This document shows positions 1 through 6,094 of a stretch of DNA of 6,681 bases, piece after piece; positions within the stretch are counted from its first letter, which is position 1, and each line of letters begins with the position of its first letter. This stretch comes from Desulfobacteraceae bacterium (GTDB lineage: Bacteria > Desulfobacterota > DSM-4660 > Desulfatiglandales > HGW-15), in the NCBI GenBank assembly GCA_003819975.1, contig RPPU01000253.1, positions 1-6,681 on the forward strand, given 5' to 3'. The translations under genes and the position numbers were made by a program. The notes under the pieces were generated by a model that worked only from the letters and a program-made list of their open reading frames with translations, was not told the DNA's origin and ran no database searches.

Positions 1-2
1 AT

Positions 3-2321
3 TCAAGATTTTTTCTCCTTGGAATGGTTGTTTTCAAGAGCCGGCAGCAGACGCACGGCGGTCAAAGGGAAGCGCGCCAGGCGCACGCCGCAGGCATCGG
101 CCAGGGCATTGGCCACAGCCGGGAGCGGACCGTTAACGGCGATCTCACCGGCGCCTTTAAGGCCAAAAGGCCCGGACGGTTCGGGATTGGCGATGGCCGG
201 GCAAAGCAGATCCGGGATATCCAGGCTGGTCGGGATAATATAGGTGCTCAAATCCGGAGTCAAGATCCGGCCTTGTTGGACCAGTAGATCTTCACAAAGC
301 ACATAACCCAGACCCTGGGCAATAGCGCCCTGAATCTGCTGTTCAAAGATTTGCGGATTCAGAATGCGGCCGCAATCGCTGACAGCCAAATAAGCTTTAG
401 CTTCGAGTTTGGCGGTGAGCAGATCGAGTTCAACGCAAGCCAAATGCACGCCGTAGGAAAAGATCAGATGGGGAATGCCGTGCAGTCTTAAGTTTTGATC
501 TTCAGTCGGTTTTTCCGTTGAAACCGGGGCCGTGAATTTATGGGTCGCGATTCGCTCCGATTCCACAAGGGCATTTGCCAAAACCGTCAAGGTTATTTCT
601 TTGCGGGTTGGCGAGTGGATCAAGAGTCCGGGGCGCAGTTCCCAGGCGGTTGTTTTTTGGGTTCCCGTGAGTTCCGCTGCTTTTTGCTTCAGGCGTTGCT
701 CCAAAATTTTAACCGCGCCGATCAAGGCGTTGCCGAACGTATAGGTGGTGCGACTGGCTGAAGCAGACCCGGCCGCAAGGGTTTGGGCCGTGTCGGGCAG
801 GATCAGTTGGATGCAGTCGATATTTTGGTTCAACAAGACCGCGGCCATTTGCGCATAAGTCGCGGCATTGCCCTGGCCCATATCGGTCACGCCGAAATAG
901 ATCCGGAAGCGGCCGTCTGCGGTAAGTTCGATCTTGGCTGTTGCGCTATCCGGAATCAGGGGGCCGTAGCCCATGCCCTGCATGACGCAGGCTAGGCCCA
1001 CGCCTCTTTTTTTAAATGGACTCGCGGCCGATTTCCATTGCTCGCGTTTTTGCCAGAGCTCATGACCCGCAAGCGTTTGCAGGCATTCCAGCAGGCCGGT
1101 TGAGGTGTTGAGGGTTACGCCGACGGCATTGCGGTCGCCTTGGCGCACGGCATTGCGTTGGCGGATGACCAGGGGCGAAAGGTTTAGGCGATTGGCGAGC
1201 AGATCCATCATCTGCTCCATGGCGGCCGTGACCTGGGGCACGCCGAAGCCGCGAAACGCACCGCTGAGCGGGTTGTTGGTGTAAACGTTCCAGCCCTTGA
1301 GGCTCGTATGCGGAATGCGGTAGGGCCCGCCGCTGTGTTCCAGGGCCAAAGCCAGAACCGCTCCGCCCAGATGATCGTACGGTCCGGTATCGAAATAAAT
1401 TTCAACATCCAGGCTGTGCAGGGTGCCGTCTGCTTTGGCGCCCAGGCGATAATGCAAACGGCCCGGATGGCGTTTGGAGCCGGCCAGGATGCTTTCTTCG
1501 CGGCCCCACCACATCTTAACCGGCCGGCCCGGGCAATGCAGGGCTGCCAAACCCAGCAAACTTTGAACCGTAATACCGTCCTTGCCGCCAAAGGCGCCGC
1601 CGCAATAGGGAGCGATGATGCGGACTTTTTGCAAATCCAAACCAAGTGCTTCAACCACTTCAATGCGGTCGCGGAACGGAGTTTGGGTGGAGGCGATGAT
1701 TTCCAAATGCCCGTCCGTTGAGCATACGGCCCAGCCAGCTTCGGTTTCAAGATAAGTATGTTCCTGATAGGGCAAATCAAAAATCGCTTCAACGGTCCGG
1801 TCGCAATCGGCTAAGGCGGCGTGACCCAGACCGGTTTCCAAGACGCCTTGAAGCAGAATATTGCCCCCGGCATGGTCGGGGTGAATCAGGGGGGCGTTCG
1901 GTTCCAGGGCTTGTTCGATGGTGAAAACAGCGGGCAGAGGGTCGAGATTTGCCCGGATCAGGCTTAAAGCTTTGAGCAGTATGGATTTGTTTTCAGCCAG
2001 AACCAGGGCCAGAGCATCGCCGCAGCGGCGAACTTTGTCGTCAACTAAAACAGGCTGATCGCGGCGGACCACGCCCTGACGGTTGGTGCCGCGGATATCC
2101 CGGGCAGTGAGCACGGCCAGCATACCGGGCAATTTTTGTGCTTCCGCAATATCCAGTCCTTTCAGCCGGGCATGGGGCTTGTCGGCCCGTTTCACGCCGG
2201 CCCAGATCATGTTGGGGCCGTAATAATCGGCTGCGTATTTTTCAGAGCCGGTTACTTTGGTGAAGGCGTCGGGCCGGGGAATGGATCGGCCGATTTTTAA
2301 TAAATCGTTTTCCAGATTCAT
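3..2321 (-). CDS. Xanthine dehydrogenase-family hydroxylase, molybdopterin-binding (large) subunit
   Basis: A 772-residue protein, complete and of normal length for the separate molybdenum subunit of multi-subunit xanthine dehydrogenases. The family hydroxylates purines, other N-heterocycles or aldehydes with water, passing electrons to separate 2Fe-2S and FAD subunits in the cytoplasm. An N-terminal a/b hammerhead domain (about 20-133) is followed by two molybdopterin-binding domains (about 150-690 and beyond). Visible motifs are CGGAFGGK (240-247), AFRGFGVPQ (355-363), MGQGNAATY (481-489), GSASASRTTY (518-527), SDCGRILNP (648-656) and GLKGAGE (720-726), whose Glu726 matches the catalytic glutamate. 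The CoxL active-site signature AYRCSFR is absent, so a CO dehydrogenase is unlikely. The ATG at 2321 has only a weak Shine-Dalgarno, but the next Met (residue 38) lies inside the hammerhead domain. No Fe-S motif is present, so partner subunits must be encoded elsewhere, probably just downstream. The family is certain; xanthine as substrate is inferred. Confidence 0.93.
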   Translation of the reverse strand: MNLENDLLKIGRSIPRPDAFTKVTGSEKYAADYYGPNMIWAGVKRADKPHARLKGLDIAEAQKLPGMLAVLTARDIRGTNRQGVVRRDQPVLVDDKVRRCGDALALVLAENKSILLKALSLIRANLDPLPAVFTIEQALEPNAPLIHPDHAGGNILLQGVLETGLGHAALADCDRTVEAIFDLPYQEHTYLETEAGWAVCSTDGHLEIIASTQTPFRDRIEVVEALGLDLQKVRIIAPYCGGAFGGKDGITVQSLLGLAALHCPGRPVKMWWGREESILAGSKRHPGRLHYRLGAKADGTLHSLDVEIYFDTGPYDHLGGAVLALALEHSGGPYRIPHTSLKGWNVYTNNPLSGAFRGFGVPQVTAAMEQMMDLLANRLNLSPLVIRQRNAVRQGDRNAVGVTLNTSTGLLECLQTLAGHELWQKREQWKSAASPFKKRGVGLACVMQGMGYGPLIPDSATAKIELTADGRFRIYFGVTDMGQGNAATYAQMAAVLLNQNIDCIQLILPDTAQTLAAGSASASRTTYTFGNALIGAVKILEQRLKQKAAELTGTQKTTAWELRPGLLIHSPTRKEITLTVLANALVESERIATHKFTAPVSTEKPTEDQNLRLHGIPHLIFSYGVHLACVELDLLTAKLEAKAYLAVSDCGRILNPQIFEQQIQGAIAQGLGYVLCEDLLVQQGRILTPDLSTYIIPTSLDIPDLLCPAIANPEPSGPFGLKGAGEIAVNGPLPAVANALADACGVRLARFPLTAVRLLPALENNHSKEKKS
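4..20 (-). promoter_or_regulatory. Shine-Dalgarno for a gene beyond the window, inside the xanthine dehydrogenase 3' end
   Basis: On the minus strand the last codons of the molybdenum subunit contain a perfect AAGGAG (15-20). Eight bases further on is a TTG (4-6) that overlaps the TGA stop (3-5) by two bases. Alternatively, an ATG could begin at the last two bases of the window, 12 bases from AAGGAG. Either arrangement implies translational coupling to a downstream gene, which in this family is often the FAD or 2Fe-2S subunit. The next gene itself cannot be seen. Confidence 0.55.
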
Positions 2322-2385
2322 GATAGCTCGGTGTTTTTAAAAATTTATATCCCACCTATGAACAAAGATTTTTGCTGAGGGTAGC

Positions 2386-2403
2386 CGCAAGCTTTAGCCT
2401 GCG
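2386..2403. repeat. Short REP-like hairpin
   Basis: An 18-nt imperfect palindrome, CGCAAGCTTTAGCCTGCG, with an 8-position stem (one A-C mismatch) and a TT loop, in the gap between the aminotransferase and hydroxylase genes. From memory it resembles a dispersed intergenic repeat of the form GCAGGCTAAAGCCTGCGGCTAC found in several bacterial groups; I could not check this. No T-run follows on either strand, so it is not a classical terminator. Confidence 0.5.
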
Positions 2404-2407
2404 TTAT

Positions 2408-2435
2408 GTAGGGGCGACCGGCCGGTCGCCCCTAC
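2408..2435. repeat. 28-bp perfect palindrome (REP-like)
   Basis: Each 14-nt arm (GTAGGGGCGACCGG and its exact reverse complement) is perfectly matched with no spacer. It lies 13 bases beyond the stop codon of the aminotransferase gene. No T-tract follows on the minus strand, so it is more likely a REP-type dispersed palindrome than an intrinsic terminator, although as RNA it could shield the upstream mRNA end. GC-rich palindromes of this form are, as far as I recall, common between genes in Deltaproteobacteria and other groups. Confidence 0.7.
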
Positions 2436-2448
2436 GGTTTCCGGTTCA

Positions 2449-3561
2449 TCAAGGTTTGGGAAGAATTTGCTCCAACGCCGCAATGAACGCGGTCATGGCC
2501 TCGGGCCGGCCGATGCTGACCCGAATCCAGTTGGGATAACGGAATCCGGTCATGCTGCGGATCATGATGCCCTGGCTCATGAGCTTGCGGTAGGCCAAGG
2601 TATCGCTCATGGGCAGTTTGATCATGAGATAGCAGCCTGCGCCGATTTGGGTTTCCAGTTCCAGGCGAGCCAATTCGGTCCGCACATACTCTTTCTGCTC
2701 CCTGACCAGGGCGCGCGTGCGCCAAATGTGGTCGTCGTCGTCCAGCGCGGCCCGGGCTGCTTCCTGGGCCAGGGTGTTGACCGAATAGACCACGCAGGTG
2801 CGCCGGATAATGTTCACGACCTCCGGACTGCCGATCAGATAACCAATGCGCAAGCCCGCCAACCCGTACATCTTGGAAAAGGTCCTGAAAATCACGAGAT
2901 TTGGAAATTCGCGTACCAGTTTGATGCCGTCGGGATAGTCGGCTTGATCGCAGAATTCGCAATAGGCTTCGTCCACCACCACGATTTGCCGGCCGGCCAC
3001 GGCTTGTAAAAAAATCCGGAGTTGGGCCTCGTTCCAATAGGTCCCGGTCGGATTATTGGGGTTGCAGACAAAGAGCAGTTTGGTGCGCGCATCGATTCGC
3101 GCCAGCATGGCCCGGTCGTCAAACCCGAAATCCTTCAGGGGTGTGAGACGCGCTTCAAAGCCGGAGAACTGGGCCACCCATTCATAAACCGCAAAGGTTT
3201 TATCGGCCGTAACAATGTTGTCGCCTTCCTGGCAAAAGGCTTTGATGACAAAGGCGATGGCCTCGTTGGCGCCGTTGCCGACCAGGATCTGGTCCGGGTG
3301 CAGATTATGCTTTTCGGCCAGTTTTTCGCGCAAATAATAGGAATCGCCGCTGGGATAGACGGCCGCTCGGGGCGGCTCAAACCGGCGCAGAATCTCCTGG
3401 GCAACCGGCGGAGGTCCCAAAGGATTTTCATTGTTGTTGAGCCGAAAGAGGCGCGAGCAACCGTAGAGCTTCATCAATTCCGGGTCCGGTTTGCTTGGAA
3501 TATAGGGCTCGAATTTCTTGATATATTCGGGGACCAGTTTGCTTAAAGCAATATCGAACAT
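2449..3561 (-). CDS. hisC: Histidinol-phosphate aminotransferase (HisC-type, class I/II PLP-dependent)
   Basis: A 370-residue fold-type I aminotransferase, close to the usual 350-370 residues of HisC. The classical reaction is the PLP-dependent exchange between histidinol phosphate and imidazole-acetol phosphate using glutamate/2-oxoglutarate; relatives act on aromatic amino acids. Visible motifs are LNNNENPLGP (41-50), GNGANEAI (95-102, phosphate-binding turn), NPNNPTG (167-173), DEAY (197-200, Asp contacting the pyridine nitrogen), TFSKMYGLAGLRIGY (227-241) with Lys230 as the Schiff-base lysine, and a C-terminal RVSIG (347-351) with the likely carboxylate-binding Arg347. All key residues are present. 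The ATG start is supported by AAAGG (3568-3572) six bases upstream. No other histidine gene is visible, so the substrate may differ: the enzyme class is firm and the hisC assignment is less so. It reads in the same direction as the hydroxylase gene 127 bases downstream and could be co-transcribed with it. Confidence 0.85.
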   Translation of the reverse strand: MFDIALSKLVPEYIKKFEPYIPSKPDPELMKLYGCSRLFRLNNNENPLGPPPVAQEILRRFEPPRAAVYPSGDSYYLREKLAEKHNLHPDQILVGNGANEAIAFVIKAFCQEGDNIVTADKTFAVYEWVAQFSGFEARLTPLKDFGFDDRAMLARIDARTKLLFVCNPNNPTGTYWNEAQLRIFLQAVAGRQIVVVDEAYCEFCDQADYPDGIKLVREFPNLVIFRTFSKMYGLAGLRIGYLIGSPEVVNIIRRTCVVYSVNTLAQEAARAALDDDDHIWRTRALVREQKEYVRTELARLELETQIGAGCYLMIKLPMSDTLAYRKLMSQGIMIRSMTGFRYPNWIRVSIGRPEAMTAFIAALEQILPKP

Positions 3562-3638
3562 GCTGAGCCTTTAAATATGGGTCGTTCGGGAATCTGCCCG
3601 GGCGGCAAGACTCATAATGGAGTAAAACCTTGGGCTAA

Positions 3639-3794
3639 ACGTGAATATCGAATATCGAACACCTCAAGAGTGCCGGGTTTAAAGCCCGGCACTCTCGTGA
3701 AATACTGAATATCGAAGTAAAAAGCAGAAATAGTGCAAGGTTACTGTTTTATGATTTTTATTAAACCTCATAATTCGATATTCGATATTCACGT
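3639..3794. repeat. 156-bp palindromic element with 21-bp terminal inverted repeats (MITE-like)
   Basis: A 21-nt arm (3639-3659, ACGTGAATATCGAATATCGA plus A) is repeated exactly as its reverse complement at 3774-3794. With a two-base bulge the pairing extends outward into TAA/TTA. The arm itself is made of GAATATCGAA units, and another copy of that unit lies inside at 3707-3716. A secondary hairpin, TTATGA/TCATAA (3749-3754 / 3768-3773), abuts the right arm. No coding capacity is present. The form suggests a non-autonomous mobile repeat or a dispersed intergenic repeat; GAATATCGAA-rich repeats are familiar to me from Deltaproteobacteria, from memory only. Confidence 0.65.
3667..3695. repeat. 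GC-rich hairpin nested inside the palindromic element
   Basis: An 11-bp perfect stem (AGAGTGCCGGG at 3667-3677, CCCGGCACTCT at 3685-3695) surrounds a TTTAAAG loop that can itself close further. No T-tract follows in either direction, so it is not a standard terminator. Its base composition is unlike the AT-rich arms around it, which suggests a REP-like unit that entered the larger element. Confidence 0.65.
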
Positions 3795-3810
3795 CGTTAT
3801 CAGAAATACA

Positions 3811-3835
3811 CATAGCAATTTAACAAATTACTATG
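3811..3835 (-). terminator. Possible weak terminator hairpin after the ATPase/acetyltransferase-like gene
   Basis: Read on the minus strand, 17 bases after the TAA stop, an 11-position stem CATAGTAATTT / AAATTGCTATG (one U-G wobble) closes on a GTT loop. It is followed by TGTATTTCTG, which is only moderately T-rich. The single non-Watson-Crick position is a wobble only in minus-strand RNA, which fits that reading direction. The stem is AT-rich and therefore weak, so this is a tentative call. Confidence 0.35.
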
Positions 3836-3852
3836 CTCTTTAAAATATGCGC

Positions 3853-5163
3853 TTATATTCCTTCATGCTGAAAAACAACCACATCGGCCTTGCCGCCATA
3901 GGGCAAGATCAGACGGGGCCGGAAACGATTCTGTAATAAAGCCGGAGTCAGGTCGGCCTGCCAGGAGCGGGCCAGGTCGATTTCAAAAAAAATATTGGTT
4001 AGATGCTCGGCCCGTAATGCTTTAAGGTGCCGGTCCAGGTTCTCGGCCGCATCGCGGCCGTCCCAGATCGGCCGCAAGGTGACCTGGTGATGGTCGCGGT
4101 TGAAATGGGCCGCGAAAACCGAGCGGGCCGGCCGTTGTTCGCCCTCGGGTCGGGTCAAGACGATTTCCCGGGCAAAAGCCAGGCGCGCATACTCGGCTCG
4201 CAAGAAGTTCTCGATTTTGGGGTGGGCCCAGACCCGGCAGCCCAAATCTTCGCGCAAGTAACGGTAGTAGATGGGCCAGGGCTGAGCGGCCGCGCCGGGC
4301 GGGAAATAATCAACGGAGCCCAGGGATTCGAAGTAATGCAGGGGTAATTCGGGAGTAAAATAACGGGCGATCAGGCCGATGGCGTCTGTTTTGGCGATGC
4401 GGCCCAAACAATCATCCAGCAAACCTTGCGCCCATTGCGGTTCGGCCGGCTGTTGAAACAGGTAAGGACCGAACAACTCCACGACCTTGTTTCCGACCCA
4501 ACGCCAGACCAAGCCGCCGCCGACTTCGCCTTGATCGCCGGTGAGCACAGCGGCCTGATACTTACCACCGTGGATCATATCCAAGATCTTGCCCGGAAAG
4601 CGGAAGGCGGGCAAATAAAGTTCTTTGGGGTAATGGGCGACCACGAGACGCACGAACCATTTAAGTTCTTCCGCATCCGGAGCCCGGAAACGCGCATTCC
4701 TCAGTGGACCGGTCCGGAAGGTTTCCGCTTCGGTCCGTTCCGGATAGGTTTTTTCCTTGATCAGGGTCAATTCCAGGCCTTGCCGCGGGTTGCCGGCCAG
4801 GTGAAAACGGTCCACGGATCGGGCGGCTATGAGCAGGCCCATTTCATCAAGAGCGCCAACATCGTCCAAAGAAAGCGCCGCGGTCAAATTAAAAGCCGCA
4901 GGGTCGAAATCATACGCGTTGAACAGCAATTTAAGACCGATATAATAACCGCCGTCATTGGCTTCAAGAGTCAGCATCTCATCAATGCGGCCGGTCCGGC
5001 AAAGATAGGTAAAGACTTCTTCGCAAGCCAAAGTCAATTTCAGGGCTGCGGCCGGATCTAGGCCAAAGGCCTTGGCCGATTCTTCGGTAAAAGAGGTGGC
5101 CAGGCGCAGGAAATCGGGTCTGAGAGACATTCTCAGGGAAAGCAGGTTGTTTGGATGCGGCAT
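3853..5163 (-). CDS. Two-domain protein: degenerate RsbW-type ATPase fold plus GNAT-like C-terminal half
   Basis: A 436-residue protein of unproven function. Residues about 15-137 resemble the HATPase domain of anti-sigma factor kinases (RsbW/SpoIIAB). The N-box region reads LACEEVFTYLCR, with Tyr where the Mg-ATP-binding Asn is expected. The G1-like stretch reads NAYDFDP instead of the usual D-x-G form, and the G2-like stretch is EMGLLIAARSVD. ATP binding is therefore doubtful. Residues about 155-290 look like a GNAT acetyltransferase fold, ending in a YFESLGSVDYF stretch like the usual 'klGF' end, but I see no clear acetyl-CoA Q/RxxGxG/A loop. The last 145 residues are unassigned. No signal peptide or membrane segment is visible. 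The ATG at 5163 is chosen over an in-frame TTG at 5175 because GAGG (5170-5173) lies six bases upstream of the ATG and overlaps the TTG region. The gene has its own strong promoter. A regulatory or sensory role is inferred. Confidence 0.75.
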   Translation of the reverse strand: MPHPNNLLSLRMSLRPDFLRLATSFTEESAKAFGLDPAAALKLTLACEEVFTYLCRTGRIDEMLTLEANDGGYYIGLKLLFNAYDFDPAAFNLTAALSLDDVGALDEMGLLIAARSVDRFHLAGNPRQGLELTLIKEKTYPERTEAETFRTGPLRNARFRAPDAEELKWFVRLVVAHYPKELYLPAFRFPGKILDMIHGGKYQAAVLTGDQGEVGGGLVWRWVGNKVVELFGPYLFQQPAEPQWAQGLLDDCLGRIAKTDAIGLIARYFTPELPLHYFESLGSVDYFPPGAAAQPWPIYYRYLREDLGCRVWAHPKIENFLRAEYARLAFAREIVLTRPEGEQRPARSVFAAHFNRDHHQVTLRPIWDGRDAAENLDRHLKALRAEHLTNIFFEIDLARSWQADLTPALLQNRFRPRLILPYGGKADVVVFQHEGI

Positions 5164-5226
5164 GGTTGACCTCAAGATAGGAGATCAATGCTGATTGATT
5201 GAGTTTCTTATCATAAACCGATTAAT

Positions 5227-5255
5227 ATTATAGGGCAAAAACAGCGCAATCTCAA
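5227..5255 (-). promoter_or_regulatory. Sigma70-type promoter of the ATPase/acetyltransferase-like gene
   Basis: On the minus strand, TTGAGA (5250-5255, five of six matches to TTGACA) is followed by exactly 17 bases and then a perfect TATAAT (5227-5232). Transcription should start near 5219-5220, giving a leader of about 56 bases that contains TCAATCAATCAGCATTGA, able to form a small hairpin. The promoter points away from the structured elements, so it does not transcribe them. Confidence 0.75.
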
Positions 5256-5444
5256 CAGATTATTGGGTTATGGATAGAAGGGAGGATATCTCAAAAAAAC
5301 TATTTTAAAGATAAGCACGCGGAAATTTACGATCTTTTTCCTACTCGCCTGGTTTTTTTTATGATTTTTGAAATATCCTGTAATCAACATCCGGGCCCCG
5401 GCAACCAGGTTGACCTTTGCCCCCGCTATTGGTAGTATTTTTTG

Positions 5445-5499
5445 ACAGGATTAATCCCGTGAAACGTGGGTTTAAGTGATGAACAGGATTAACCGGATT
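5445..5499 (+). repeat. AGGATTAAYC repeat cluster left of element A
   Basis: Two related units occur in tandem orientation: ACAGGATTAATCCCG (5445-5459) and ACAGGATTAACCGGATT (5483-5499). The core AGGATTAACCGGATT (5485-5499) recurs exactly at 5755-5769 on the other side of element A. Repeats built on AGGATTAAC are, from memory, frequent in intergenic DNA of several anaerobic groups. No coding function is visible. Confidence 0.5.
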
Positions 5500-5525
5500 A
5501 TACATTAAAGATCTTAACCGGTTTC

Positions 5526-5722
5526 GCCCGAATAGGATTCGTTTTCACAACCGTAACTGAGACGACCTTCCCTTTAAAGGCAGGCGCCGTGATATTAAAG
5601 TTTATAAGGCGATGATTCAATGAATTGAAATATTTACTCAGGAAGGTATCGCGCCTGCCGATCTTACGATAACGTCCAGAGTACGGATGAGTTACGGTTG
5701 TGAAAACGAATCCTATTCGGGC
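5526..5722 (+). repeat. Structured element A: long inverted repeat with conserved core stem
   Basis: A 197-bp element with perfect 33-nt terminal arms (5526-5558 and 5690-5722). Inside are a 20-nt left segment and a 9-bp core stem, GGCAGGCGC (5579-5587) / GCGCCTGCC (5651-5659). The core stem closes a 63-nt loop that begins with CGT and holds a small TTCAAT/ATTGAA hairpin (5616-5629). A 30-nt right segment opening with GATCTTACGATAA (5660-5672) follows. No open reading frame or target-site duplication is evident. The same architecture occurs in element B, with compensated changes in the stems. The family is not recognised. Strand is given by the shared orientation of A and B; the functional strand is unknown. 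Confidence 0.8.
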
Positions 5723-5754
5723 TTATCAATTGAAAAGTGTTTAATGCATTTTTT

Positions 5755-5769
5755 AGGATTAACCGGATT
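5755..5769 (+). repeat. AGGATTAACCGGATT direct repeat, right copy
   Basis: An exact 15-bp direct copy of 5485-5499, located 33 bases beyond the right arm of element A. A looser inverted relative (TCCTGTTAACC, 5810-5820) and a TAATCCGG (5843-5850) follow before element B. A short ATTTAGG/CCTAAAT inverted repeat (5797-5803 / 5824-5830) also lies in this stretch. Confidence 0.5.
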
Positions 5770-5878
5770 TAAGAAGAAACGAAAGCGACTATAATTATTT
5801 AGGTTTTTATCCTGTTAACCCTGCCTAAATTTATAAGAAACCTAATCCGGACGAGCCGGAACAAAAATAGGGTATCGT

Positions 5879-6066
5879 CTTCCGTCGTTCTTTTTCAAAC
5901 CGCTAACTAATGATATCGGGGCGATAATGGCAAGCGCCGTAATTGTTAAATTTACTTGAAGTAGGTAAAATGTCTTTAGCGTTTATAAAGATGCTGTCGC
6001 GCTTGCCGATCTTACGATAATGTTCGTTTTTTAAGAAGTTAGCGGTTTGAAAAAGAGCGACAGAAG
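5879..6066 (+). repeat. Structured element B: second copy of the same architecture
   Basis: A 188-bp element with 30-nt terminal arms (5879-5908 and 6037-6066), paired at all but two positions (T-G at 5888/6057, C-A at 5883/6062). Inside are a 20-nt left segment containing an ATCG/CGAT mini-hairpin (5915-5925) and a core stem GGCAAGCGC (5929-5937) / GCGCTTGCC (5999-6007). The 61-nt loop begins with CGT, and a 29-nt right segment opens with GATCTTACGATAA (6008-6020). Segment lengths match element A almost exactly although much of the sequence differs. It lies 77 bases upstream of the peptidase start codon, so it could be part of that gene's leader if transcription starts further upstream. Confidence 0.8.
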
Positions 6067-6094
6067 CCTTCGTTTGAAAAAAATTTTGACGATT

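Larger units (their letters stand above)
3562..3852. other. Non-coding gap filled by nested palindromes
   Basis: I see no convincing gene in these 291 bases. The left end carries the leader and Shine-Dalgarno of the aminotransferase gene (minus strand). The middle is a 156-bp inverted-repeat element with a second hairpin inside it. The right end has an AT-rich hairpin just past the stop of the upstream minus-strand gene. I found no convincing promoter for the aminotransferase gene here. Confidence 0.6.

Noticed and set aside
1208..1792. 194-codon open frame on the minus strand in another frame of the hydroxylase gene
   Set aside because: It lies wholly within a gene with intact family motifs; its composition (rich in Arg, Ala, Pro, Trp) is that of a frame shadow.
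2432..3037. 201-codon open frame on the minus strand overlapping the aminotransferase
   Set aside because: It is a frame shadow of the aminotransferase gene, with Arg/Gly-rich product and no recognisable domain.
3667..3695. GC-rich hairpin as an intrinsic terminator
   Set aside because: The stem is strong, but no T-run follows on either strand.
5173..5175. TTG at 5175 as start of the ATPase/acetyltransferase-like gene
   Set aside because: The ATG at 5163 has GAGG six bases upstream, and the TTG lacks a comparably placed site and would add only four residues.
5565..5647. Possible pseudoknot in element A (ACCTTCC at 5565-5571 with GGAAGGT at 5641-5647)
   Set aside because: The 7-nt complement is exact, but element B has no equivalent pairing, so it may be chance.
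5526..6066. Elements A and B as integron attC sites
   Set aside because: Two imperfect inverted-repeat elements in tandem orientation recall attC sites, but the arms lack the RYYYAAC / GTTRRRY core boxes, the elements (188-197 bp) are longer than usual attC sites, and no cassette gene or integrase is present.
5526..6066. Elements A and B as retron non-coding RNAs
   Set aside because: Long inverted ends around a folded middle would fit, but there is no reverse transcriptase in the window and I cannot identify a branching guanosine context or an msd stem.
5526..6066. Elements A and B as ordinary MITEs or intrinsic terminators
   Set aside because: MITE copies normally share their terminal repeats, while here the ends are the most diverged part and no target-site duplication is visible. 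The long internal loop and lack of a T-tract argue against terminators.
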